DNA of 5,504 nucleotides from Candidatus Aerophobota bacterium (GCA_002402025.1 NVUU01000004.1:9800-15303); one strand, 5' to 3'; shown: positions 1 to 5,504, numbered from the stretch's first letter. Translations and numbers: made by a program. The notes: generated by a model not told the origin, from the sequence alone.

Positions 1-686
1 AGGTATCTTTTTGTTAAATCTTCTAAAAAATCATTTTTTAGCTCAGTCGGTACCGCTTCAAAATAAGGAAGCCACCCTTTGATAAACTCTTTAAAAGTTT
101 CTTCTGATGAAAAAATCTCCTCAGATGGAGTGGTCTTCATATTAACAATGGAAAAATGGTTTTTTGTCAGAAGTTTTGTATATTCACTTTTTTTATAGAT
201 GTTGAAGATTGGATGAAATGTCAAGAAATGATCATTCCATTTTTCACTTGTTGTTACAGCACGGAGCGCGCTCTCAAGCGCTACAGGGAGTCTCGCTGGA
301 ATCCTCACAATGATATGGCCATCTTTCTTTAAAAGAGCATGCATGTTCTTTAAAAGCTTTTCTTGGTTGAAAATAAACTGGTGCGGACTATCGCACCTCA
401 CAACATCAAATTCAGAGTTGTAGTCCCAATTATCCATTTCCTTAAGCTTAAATGAAAGATTGCTTGGCCCTTGAAGATTCTTTCTTTTTGCTTCATTGAT
501 AACTTTTTTCGTAAAGTCTATCCCAAGCACACTTCCCTTCTCAACAATTCTTGCAATATCACGAGAAGATTTTCCAGACCCGCAGGCAATATCTAATACT
601 TTTTCTGTTCCTTTAAAGGTGTATGACTCACTTGAGAAGCTACTACAAAGAAGAAATCCACTAAAAAAAAGAGCTGAATATTTCAT
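1..686 (-). CDS. Class I SAM-dependent methyltransferase with hydrophobic leader (3' end cut by window edge)
   Basis: Reading leftward from an ATG at 686-684, 228 codons are open and the stop lies beyond the window. Seen: SAM-binding motif I VLDIACGSGKSS (about residues 30-41), an acidic residue ending strand 2 (GIDFT, D57), the motif II region KEMDNWD (D85), FDVVRCDSPHQF around the post-motif strand (93-104), LLKKDGHIIVRIP (about 116-128), and a C-terminal FKEFIKGWLPYF segment. The overall pattern resembles the trans-aconitate 2-methyltransferase/UbiE-like group; the substrate cannot be read from the sequence. Only about 25-30 residues should be missing, judging by the family. The first 20 residues (MKYSALFFSGFLLCSSFSSE) look like a signal peptide or serine-rich secretion leader, whereas relatives usually have a soluble helix there. 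The nearest upstream in-frame stop leaves no other ATG, GTG or TTG start, and the ribosome binding site is weak (AGG about 16 bases upstream). The gene is divergent from the peptidase at 801. Confidence 0.85.
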   Translation of the reverse strand, partial: MKYSALFFSGFLLCSSFSSESYTFKGTEKVLDIACGSGKSSRDIARIVEKGSVLGIDFTKKVINEAKRKNLQGPSNLSFKLKEMDNWDYNSEFDVVRCDSPHQFIFNQEKLLKNMHALLKKDGHIIVRIPARLPVALESALRAVTTSEKWNDHFLTFHPIFNIYKKSEYTKLLTKNHFSIVNMKTTPSEEIFSSEETFKEFIKGWLPYFEAVPTELKNDFLEDLTKRY

Positions 687-800
687 AAAATCTGTCGATA
701 TCCTGTTTGATAAAAAAGATATTCAAAGAGTAAGTAATACCTGCTTTTCCATAAATAAAATCTTTGCATATAGAGAAAGAATCTAATAGAATCTCGACAA
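687..800. promoter_or_regulatory. Divergent intergenic region between methyltransferase and peptidase
   Basis: This 114-base AT-rich gap must hold the promoters of both divergent genes. On the plus strand TATAGA (769-774) is a fair -10 box placed about 27 bases before the GTG at 801, with only a poor -35 match (TTTCCA, 746-751). A second candidate is TTGATA (707-712) with TAAGTA (731-736) at 18 bases. On the minus strand nothing better than partial matches is visible. The region assignment is sound; the individual boxes are weak. Confidence 0.3.
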
Positions 801-2774
801 GTGAAGTTCTTAAACAACCTGTTTATTTGTCTTATTTTTTTCCCATTACTCGGAGCTACAATGGTTACAAAAAGCCCTTACGGAACTTGGAAATCTCCTT
901 TGTCACCTGATAGTCTTATTCAGGATTCGTTTCGCTTTTCCTTTATGCATGTTGCAAATGAAAGAATTCTTTTCGGAGAAGGCAGACCAAAAGAAAAAGG
1001 ACGAACAGCCCTTGTAGAAGTAGGCTTCAACAAGAAGCAAAAAGACTTGCTTCCTAAAGAATACAACATGCGCACACAGGTTCATGAGTATGGAGGGAAA
1101 AGCTTCACGATGCATGAAAATGCTGTATATTTTGTAAATTTAAAAGATCAAGACATCTACAAAATAGAAACAGACAGCACGATTCACAGAATTACAAAAC
1201 AAGAACATTTCCGGTTTGCAGATCTTTGCGTATCTCCTGATGGTAGGTTTCTTTTCTGCGTTGCAGAAAGTCACGAAAGTAAAAAAGTTGAAAACATGCT
1301 GGTTCGAGTCTGTCTTAGCAGCAATGAGATTGAAATCATTGCTACAGGATATGACTTCTATTCTTCTGTTGTTGTAAGCCCCGATGCAAAAAGAATCGCC
1401 TGGTTTTCATGGAACCAGCCAAATATGCCCTGGGATGAGACAGAGCTTTTTATTGCAGACATTTCGGATAAGAAAGGCCTTACGAATGTGACACTTGTTG
1501 CAACTGAAGCCTCTTGCATCCATCCACAATTTTCAAAAGACAACACCCTTTATTTTATCTCAGATTCCTCAGGATACTGGAACCTCTACACATACAAAGA
1601 AGAAACGATACATCCTGTTTATCCCATTGATGTTGAGTTTGGAGCTCCATGTTGGGTTTTTGGTATGATGCGCTACGTCTTTTTAGAAACAGGACATATC
1701 GCATGCATCGGAACAAAAAAAGCTGTTGATAGTCTTTATATAATAGATCCCCACTCAAAAAAAATCGTGAGGATCGATACACCTTTTACACAATTTTCAG
1801 ATCTCTACGTATCGAATGATCTTCTTGTGTTTCATGCAGCCTCTCCAACGCAGCCATCATGCATTGCTACCTACAATCTAAAAAACAAAGAAATTCACGT
1901 TTTAAAGGAGTTTTCCTCATGTCCTTTGGATATAGAAGACATAAGTATACCTGTGGCGATTTCATTCCCTACAGAGGGTGGAAAAACAGCCTACGGCTTT
2001 TACTATCCTCCAACAAACAAGAACTACCTTGGCCTGGATGATGAAAAGCCTCCTGTGATCGTAAACTGCCATGGAGGACCGTCGAGTCACGTGTCTCCAG
2101 TTCTTCAAATGAAGCATCTCTTCTACACAACAAGAGGCTTTGGAGTGTTTGAGCTGAACTATTCAGGGAGCACGGGGTACGGATCAGAGTATAGAAACAG
2201 ACTTAAAAGAAACTGGGGCGTTGTTGATCTTCACGACTGTGAAAATCTAGCAAGATATCTCAAAAAGAAGGGACTTGTTGACCCTGAAAAACTCATTATC
2301 AAAGGCGGAAGTGCTGGCGGGTATAGTGTTCTTTGCGCACTCACATATTTAGACTCATATAAAGCTGGGGCCTGTTACTACGGTGTTGCTGACATGGAAG
2401 CTCTTGCCAAAGACACACACAAATTTGAAGCAAAGTATTTAGACCTTATCGTGGGCTCTTATCCAAAGGATAAAAAAACCTATATCGAAAGATCTCCCAT
2501 ACACCACTGCGAAAAACTTTCTTGTCCAATTATCTTTTTCCAAGGAACAGAAGATAAATGCGTTCCTCCTGAGCAGTCAGATATGATGGTACAAGCCTTG
2601 AGAGACAAAAAAATCCCCGTTTCTTATCTTTTATTTAAGGGTGAAGGTCACGGCTTTAGAATGGCTGAATCCATCAAAGCATCGATAGAAGCTGAACTAT
2701 ACTTTTTCTCTAAGATTTTTAACTTCACCCCCGCAGATAAGCTTAAAAAGATAAAGATAGACAATCTACCTTGA
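801..2774 (+). CDS. S9 family serine peptidase (acylaminoacyl-peptidase / dipeptidyl aminopeptidase type)
   Basis: The protein has 657 residues from the GTG at 801. It has the two-part S9 architecture: an N-terminal beta-propeller (about residues 27-395, with blade-like repeats such as SPDGRFLF and SPDAKRIAW) and a C-terminal alpha/beta-hydrolase domain (about 400-650). Catalytic residues are visible: nucleophile S504 in GGSAGG, D585 in GTEDKCVPP, H617 in GEGHGF. The oxyanion-side HGGP (424-427) and the family signature NYSGSTGYG (453-461) are intact. Such enzymes cleave short peptides from N-terminally blocked or free substrates, with the propeller restricting entry to oligopeptides. Two starts are possible. 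GTG 801 gives MKFLNNLFICLIFFPLLGA, a good signal peptide, implying export. ATG 861 is preceded by GGAG with a 5-base spacer and gives a leaderless, cytosolic enzyme starting just before the YGTWKSP segment typical of the family. I list the longer form because an in-frame signal-like leader is unlikely by chance, but the choice is open. A terminator follows directly. Confidence 0.93.
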   Translation: MKFLNNLFICLIFFPLLGATMVTKSPYGTWKSPLSPDSLIQDSFRFSFMHVANERILFGEGRPKEKGRTALVEVGFNKKQKDLLPKEYNMRTQVHEYGGKSFTMHENAVYFVNLKDQDIYKIETDSTIHRITKQEHFRFADLCVSPDGRFLFCVAESHESKKVENMLVRVCLSSNEIEIIATGYDFYSSVVVSPDAKRIAWFSWNQPNMPWDETELFIADISDKKGLTNVTLVATEASCIHPQFSKDNTLYFISDSSGYWNLYTYKEETIHPVYPIDVEFGAPCWVFGMMRYVFLETGHIACIGTKKAVDSLYIIDPHSKKIVRIDTPFTQFSDLYVSNDLLVFHAASPTQPSCIATYNLKNKEIHVLKEFSSCPLDIEDISIPVAISFPTEGGKTAYGFYYPPTNKNYLGLDDEKPPVIVNCHGGPSSHVSPVLQMKHLFYTTRGFGVFELNYSGSTGYGSEYRNRLKRNWGVVDLHDCENLARYLKKKGLVDPEKLIIKGGSAGGYSVLCALTYLDSYKAGACYYGVADMEALAKDTHKFEAKYLDLIVGSYPKDKKTYIERSPIHHCEKLSCPIIFFQGTEDKCVPPEQSDMMVQALRDKKIPVSYLLFKGEGHGFRMAESIKASIEAELYFFSKIFNFTPADKLKKIKIDNLP

Positions 2775-2803
2775 ATTAGTGCGTGTCAATCGCATTAATT
2801 TTT
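2775..2803 (+). terminator. Probable rho-independent terminator of the peptidase gene
   Basis: Directly after the peptidase stop codon, ATTAGTGCG (2775-2783) pairs with CGCATTAAT (2791-2799). The nine base pairs include one G-T wobble, the loop TGTCAAT has 7 bases, and TTTT follows (2800-2803). The stem has three G-C pairs at the loop end, so it is of moderate strength. Its position and the T-run support a terminator that separates the peptidase from the secretin operon. Confidence 0.6.
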
Positions 2804-2827
2804 CATAAAGATCAAATTTCATAAAGT
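2801..2827 (+). repeat. Tandem direct repeat TTTCATAAAG x2 upstream of the secretin promoter
   Basis: TTTCATAAAG occurs at 2801-2810 and again, identically, at 2818-2827, a 17-base period with a 7-base spacer. It lies 34 bases upstream of the -35 box of the secretin promoter. Paired direct repeats at such a place are typical of binding sites for dimeric activators such as OmpR-type response regulators; the regulator is unknown and the operator role is inference. Confidence 0.45.
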
Positions 2828-2860
2828 CTCAGAAATTAGTGCTGTAGATGAGGCGCCCTC

Positions 2861-2889
2861 TTGAAAAGCTTTAAATAGAATCAGATAAG
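2861..2889 (+). promoter_or_regulatory. Sigma-70-type promoter for the secretin operon
   Basis: TTGAAA (2861-2866, 5 of 6 against TTGACA) and GATAAG (2884-2889, 4 of 6 against TATAAT) are separated by exactly 17 bases. Transcription would start near 2896, giving a leader of about 70 bases before the ATG at 2968. It is the best pair in the gap between the peptidase terminator and the secretin. Confidence 0.5.
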
Positions 2890-2967
2890 AAAAAAAGCTC
2901 TATAGCCAAACCTTGTCTCTTGTTATCATTTCCATACATTTACATTCGAAACGTTAGAAAATTAGCC

Positions 2968-4524
2968 ATGATTTATCGTATTTGCACAACTCTTCTCTTA
3001 CTTTTACTTCCTCTTAGCACACGTTGCGAGGAGGAACCTTCATCAAACATAGGTCATCTTGTTAACTTTTCAGAAGTGCACATCGTCGAATTCATAAAAT
3101 TCGTAAGTAAAATCGGAAAAAGAACATTTATCTTTAATGTAGAAGAGCTTGATTTCAAAGTTTCTTACCTCTCAGGCAAGCCTACATCACCAGACTCTAT
3201 TACAGCAGCTTTAAAACAGATCCTAAGCCAGCACAACTTCAAAATCAAAGAAGAGTCCGACTATCTCATTATAGAAAAGCTAAGTGACACTGAAATTCAA
3301 AAAAAACTCGGAGATCTTTATCCAAACACGAGGAAATACCTTCCTCACGGAAGACTCTCTGAATACGCAGAAGACTATTCAAAAGGAAAGCTCGTTTCTC
3401 AAGGTGGATTCTACATTTATAAACTTCAATATAATGAGGGTTCTGAAATCCTAAAAGTCATGAAACAGCTAGCAAACTCTTATAAAGGTCTGCACGATAA
3501 AGAAGAGTTCGAGCATGCAATCACTTCACTCCAGTGGGTAGAGAGCACGAACAGCCTTGTTTTTTCAGCAGATAAGAATATATCAAATGAAGTAGAAGAG
3601 CTCATCAAACAGCTTGATAAACCACAAAAACAAGTGTTTATTGAGATACTTGTTGTAGAAGCTGATGCTATGGAAGCCCAAGAGTTTGGTCTTGAGTGGG
3701 GCGCCAAAGGCAACATCAAGGATAAGCTCAACTTACATGTAGGGAATTTTGGATCGAGAGGATCAAGTCCTCTTGCGCAAGCTCTTAGTTCAGCATCTGA
3801 CCTACTTCCTGGTGGCAAAGGATTTGATCTAGGAGTGATTGGAGATCTCATCTTACATAAAGGAAAAACCTTTGTCTCTCTTGCTTCTTTGGTATCTGCC
3901 CTGCAAAGAGATGGAAAAGTACAAATCGTCCTAAACCAGAAAATCCTTACACAAGATAATAAGAGCTCAAGCATCTTTGTTGGAGATAACATCCCCTTTA
4001 CAGGGTCTGTAGTATCTACTGTTGGCGCAGCGCAACAAACAATAGCGAACATCGAGTATAGAGATGTCGGTGTTAGCTTAGAGATCACTCCTCTTCTTGG
4101 AGACTCTAATATCATTACACTCGATATCAAAGAGGAAATCACAGAAGCACGTGACGATCTAAGAGAACTTGAGTCAAGATCCAATGGGATCCAAACAACC
4201 AAAACAAATATGGTGACAAGGGTCCATGTACCAGATCAACACTTCCTTGTACTCAGTGGAATGGTAAAGAACTCAAAAATACGCAAGAAAAGTGGCATAC
4301 CATGTCTTGGTGGCCTTCCTTGGATCGGGGCAGCTTTTTCCAAAACAAAGATTGAGAGCGAAAAGAAAAGCATCCTTGTTTTTGTAAGACCACAAATCAT
4401 CCACTCATTTGACACCTACGACAGGATCACAAAAGAAGAAAGTAAGCTTTTTGAAAAACGCACACAGATATCGCCAGACGCTGCTATGCAGCGTACAGGA
4501 TATACAGAAAAGGAAACGGAATGA
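2968..4524 (+). CDS. sctC: Secretin, probable type III secretion outer-membrane ring protein (SctC-like)
   Basis: 518 residues from ATG 2968. An earlier in-frame TTG at 2920 would put 16 residues in front of a clear signal peptide (MIYRICTTLLLLLLPLSTRC), so ATG 2968 is preferred although no good ribosome binding site precedes it. Domains seen: signal peptide (1-20); N0/STN-like domain (about 30-104, beginning HLVNFSEVHIVEF), similar to GspD and chlamydial SctC; a charged linker (105-146); one N1/N3-type ring domain (about 148-218, YIYKLQYNEG to LIKQLDKP); the secretin beta-barrel domain (about 222-478), starting QVFIEILVVEAD and ending in the signature VLSGMVKN (428-435), GIPCLGGLPWIGAAF (443-457) and ILVFVRPQII (469-478). 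The C-terminal 40 residues are charged and could bind a pilotin or partner. Secretins form 12- to 15-fold gated channels in the outer membrane. At 518 residues it is the size of EscC/SsaC and much shorter than Chlamydia CdsC (about 900, from memory), with one ring domain fewer than usual. It heads an operon with two small genes. A type II (GspD) role is the main alternative; no other type II gene is present here. Confidence 0.9.
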   Translation: MIYRICTTLLLLLLPLSTRCEEEPSSNIGHLVNFSEVHIVEFIKFVSKIGKRTFIFNVEELDFKVSYLSGKPTSPDSITAALKQILSQHNFKIKEESDYLIIEKLSDTEIQKKLGDLYPNTRKYLPHGRLSEYAEDYSKGKLVSQGGFYIYKLQYNEGSEILKVMKQLANSYKGLHDKEEFEHAITSLQWVESTNSLVFSADKNISNEVEELIKQLDKPQKQVFIEILVVEADAMEAQEFGLEWGAKGNIKDKLNLHVGNFGSRGSSPLAQALSSASDLLPGGKGFDLGVIGDLILHKGKTFVSLASLVSALQRDGKVQIVLNQKILTQDNKSSSIFVGDNIPFTGSVVSTVGAAQQTIANIEYRDVGVSLEITPLLGDSNIITLDIKEEITEARDDLRELESRSNGIQTTKTNMVTRVHVPDQHFLVLSGMVKNSKIRKKSGIPCLGGLPWIGAAFSKTKIESEKKSILVFVRPQIIHSFDTYDRITKEESKLFEKRTQISPDAAMQRTGYTEKETE

Positions 4525-4730
4525 AAATAGAACAAGCGAGCGCTTTTAATAAAATGCTTGGAAAAGCAAGCGATACACCCTCATGGGACAAGTTTTTTTC
4601 ACACTTTGAACAGATATCAAAAGAAGAAAAAAGCGCCTTTATTGAACATTTAATGCAGCACCTCTCTCATCAGATCCATCATAATATGCAGCGAATGATC
4701 AGAGTCTATAAAGAAATGAGAAAAGGGTAA
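4521..4730 (+). CDS. Small helical protein of unknown function, coupled to the secretin
   Basis: 69 residues. The start overlaps the secretin stop as ATGA, and AAGGA (4510-4514) lies six bases upstream, so translation is coupled. I do not recognise a family. There is no signal peptide or membrane segment, so it should be cytosolic unless secreted by the machine itself. Residues 1-18 are polar, P20-S21-W22-D23-K24-F25 forms a motif also seen in the next gene, and residues 33-68 look like one long amphipathic helix. That helix is rich in histidine (H43, H47, H50, H53, H54) and methionine and ends in basic residues. Size and helical make-up would fit a secretion chaperone, needle-type subunit or accessory factor, but this rests on operon position alone. 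Confidence 0.8.
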   Translation: MKIEQASAFNKMLGKASDTPSWDKFFSHFEQISKEEKSAFIEHLMQHLSHQIHHNMQRMIRVYKEMRKG

Positions 4731-4734
4731 GCTC

Positions 4735-5181
4735 ATGAGTGATGCAATCACAATAGACAATTTCCCCATAGAGACAAGCGTACAGTGGGCAGAAGCACAG
4801 GAATCCCTCGAGACTAAATACATAAGTGATAGTCCCTACATCTCAACACATACAGAAATTACAGTAGTCAAGCCCAAGCATCAAAGCCTTGATGCACTCT
4901 TTGAAACACATAAAAAAGCCCCTACATGGGCACACTTTATCGCACCAGAGGGTTTTCACAACCAAAGCAACCGTTTTTTTACACACACCATTATTCCTAA
5001 TACCCATACGGACGAGCTTTTAGGCAGACTCGAAGATATGTTAGAAGATATCAAAAAAGCTCAAAAAAAGACTCAAGAAGAGCAGTATGAGACTCTGAAG
5101 GGATTTTTCAAAGTCGCAGTAGATCTTGATAAAATGCTCACAGAAGCACGCTCAAGAGTGCTTCAGTTCAGAAAAGGTTAG
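4735..5181 (+). CDS. Protein of unknown function with C-terminal coiled coil, last gene of the secretin operon
   Basis: 148 residues. It starts four bases after the preceding stop; its ribosome binding site (AAAAGGG, 4721-4727) lies over the last codons of that gene, so the pair is probably coupled. I do not recognise a family. There is no signal peptide or membrane segment. The N-terminal half (1-90) is Thr/His-rich, looks extended or loosely folded, and contains A62-P63-T64-W65-A66-H67-F68, matching the PSWDKF motif of the previous protein. Residues 93-145 form a predicted coiled coil or long helical hairpin with regular hydrophobic positions (L95, L99, M102, I106, then L121, F124, V127, L131, M134, A138, V142). 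A helical C-terminus after a flexible N-terminus is the general shape of secreted rod/needle-type or chaperone proteins, but that is only suggestive. AT-rich inverted repeats follow the stop. Confidence 0.85.
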   Translation: MSDAITIDNFPIETSVQWAEAQESLETKYISDSPYISTHTEITVVKPKHQSLDALFETHKKAPTWAHFIAPEGFHNQSNRFFTHTIIPNTHTDELLGRLEDMLEDIKKAQKKTQEEQYETLKGFFKVAVDLDKMLTEARSRVLQFRKG

Positions 5182-5202
5182 TTTTTTAACAAAATCCAAT
5201 TA

Positions 5203-5220
5203 CATATAAAACTTTATATG
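5203..5220 (+). terminator. AT-only hairpin downstream of the secretin operon (weak terminator candidate)
   Basis: CATATAAA (5203-5210) and TTTATATG (5213-5220) are perfect inverted arms around AC; in RNA this would be about a 7-bp stem with a 4-base loop. CGTTTGTTTTT follows. It sits 22 bases after the last stop of the operon. The stem is almost all A-T, so on its own it would terminate poorly. Confidence 0.35.
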
Positions 5221-5221
5221 C

Positions 5222-5251
5222 GTTTGTTTTTATTAATAATATTAAACAAAC
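5222..5251. repeat. Inverted repeat GTTTGTTT / AAACAAAC
   Basis: GTTTGTTT (5222-5229) is the exact complement of AAACAAAC (5244-5251), with a 14-base AT-only loop. The right arm continues as a second overlapping copy (5248-5255), and another AAACAAAC lies at 5319-5326, so the left arm has three possible partners. It could act with the preceding hairpin as a termination region, or be a protein-binding site. Confidence 0.4.
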
Positions 5252-5333
5252 AAACATATTTATAACTAACAAACCCATACAGATTAGTTTCAATTTTAAA
5301 TTATCAAATATTTTTGAAAAACAAACAAAAGCA

Positions 5334-5363
5334 ATGAAATAAATTAGGCTGAATTTTTATAAT
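5334..5363 (+). promoter_or_regulatory. Sigma-70-type promoter of the gene at 5397
   Basis: A perfect -10 box TATAAT (5358-5363) lies 18 bases after ATGAAA (5334-5339, 4 of 6 against TTGACA). Transcription would start near 5370, about 27 bases before the ATG. The very AT-rich sequence upstream could serve as an UP element. Confidence 0.6.
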
Positions 5364-5385
5364 CGATGGTACATTATTTTTCTAT

Positions 5386-5391
5386 AAGAGG
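5386..5391 (+). promoter_or_regulatory. Strong ribosome binding site for the gene at 5397
   Basis: AAGAGG ends five bases before the ATG at 5397. It is one of the clearest Shine-Dalgarno sequences in the window and fixes this start. Confidence 0.65.
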
Positions 5392-5396
5392 TATTT

Positions 5397-5504
5397 ATGG
5401 AAATCCAATTTGATATAATCACAACGGGTGATGACACAACACTTATACAAGAGTACTCCCCGATCTATCTAAATCCAAATGATATCAAAATAAACGATAC
5501 TGCA
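5397..5504 (+). CDS. Start of an unrecognised gene (3' end outside the window)
   Basis: Thirty-six codons are open from ATG 5397 to the window edge, preceded by a strong ribosome binding site and a perfect TATAAT. The visible residues begin MEIQFDIITTGDD. They are acidic (seven Asp/Glu against one Lys) and rich in Thr, Ile and Asn, with no signal peptide or membrane segment. This is too short to assign a family. It has its own promoter and is separated from the secretin operon by 215 bases, so it is probably a separate transcription unit. Confidence 0.65.
   Translation, partial: MEIQFDIITTGDDTTLIQEYSPIYLNPNDIKINDTA

Noticed and set aside
639..652. Lipoprotein lipobox at Cys14 of the methyltransferase leader
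   Set aside because: The residues before the cysteine are F-L-L; a lipobox needs a small residue just before Cys, so lipidation is unlikely.
496..786. Plus-strand open frame of 96 codons
   Set aside because: It lies mostly antisense to the methyltransferase, whose motif I and other conserved blocks are clear on the minus strand; the product has no recognisable features.
1859..2041. Plus-strand open frame of 60 codons inside the peptidase
   Set aside because: It is out of frame within the conserved peptidase, with no ribosome binding site or motif.
2920..2967. TTG start that would lengthen the secretin by 16 residues
   Set aside because: The extension is charged and aromatic and would sit in front of a complete signal peptide beginning at ATG 2968; no ribosome binding site supports it.
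3480..4202. Minus-strand open frame of 240 codons
   Set aside because: It is wholly antisense to the secretin ring and barrel domains; its Ser/Pro/Cys-rich product is typical of a shadow frame.
5171..5178. AAAAGG at the end of the 148-residue gene as a ribosome binding site for a lost third small gene
   Set aside because: No start codon or open frame follows at a suitable distance; the sequence simply encodes the final RKG.
1..5504. tRNA, rRNA, CRISPR arrays, insertion sequences, sigma-54 promoters
   Set aside because: No cloverleaf, rRNA-like block, regularly spaced repeats, transposase or TGGC-N-TTGC type promoter was seen.

Overview
The window is AT-rich coding DNA that most resembles a chlamydia-related bacterium (Parachlamydiales type: Simkania, Waddlia, Rhabdochlamydia, Parachlamydia relatives). 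The main reason is the N-terminal domain of the secretin at 2968-4524, which reads like that of chlamydial type III secretion secretins (SctC/CdsC). The methyltransferase and peptidase are also types I associate with these genomes. This placement is by recall and pattern, not by search.

Layout. (1) 1-686, minus strand, is a class I SAM-dependent methyltransferase that runs off the left edge and starts with a hydrophobic, serine-rich leader. (2) 687-800 is a divergent intergenic region with only weak promoter candidates. (3) 801-2774, plus, is an S9 (prolyl oligopeptidase-type) serine peptidase with a complete Ser-Asp-His triad; it has either a signal peptide (GTG start) or none (ATG start at 861). 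(4) 2775-2967 holds a probable rho-independent terminator, a tandem 10-bp direct repeat, a sigma-70-type promoter and the leader of the next operon. (5) 2968-5181 is a tight three-gene operon: a short secretin, a 69-residue helical protein (4-base ATGA overlap), and a 148-residue protein with a C-terminal coiled coil (4-base gap). (6) 5182-5396 is a very AT-rich gap with two inverted repeats, repeated AAACAAAC, and a strong promoter and ribosome binding site. (7) 5397 to the right edge is the first 36 codons of an unrecognised gene.

The secretin should form the outer-membrane ring of a secretion machine, most likely type III. The two small genes are translationally coupled to it, so a role in the same machine (chaperone, pilotin-like factor, needle/rod or export-platform accessory) is a reasonable inference, but neither belongs to a family I recognise. 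The most interesting points are the stripped-down secretin with its two unknown partners (which share a small P-[ST]-W-x-x-F motif), the export-type leader on a methyltransferase, and the tandem repeat upstream of the secretin promoter.
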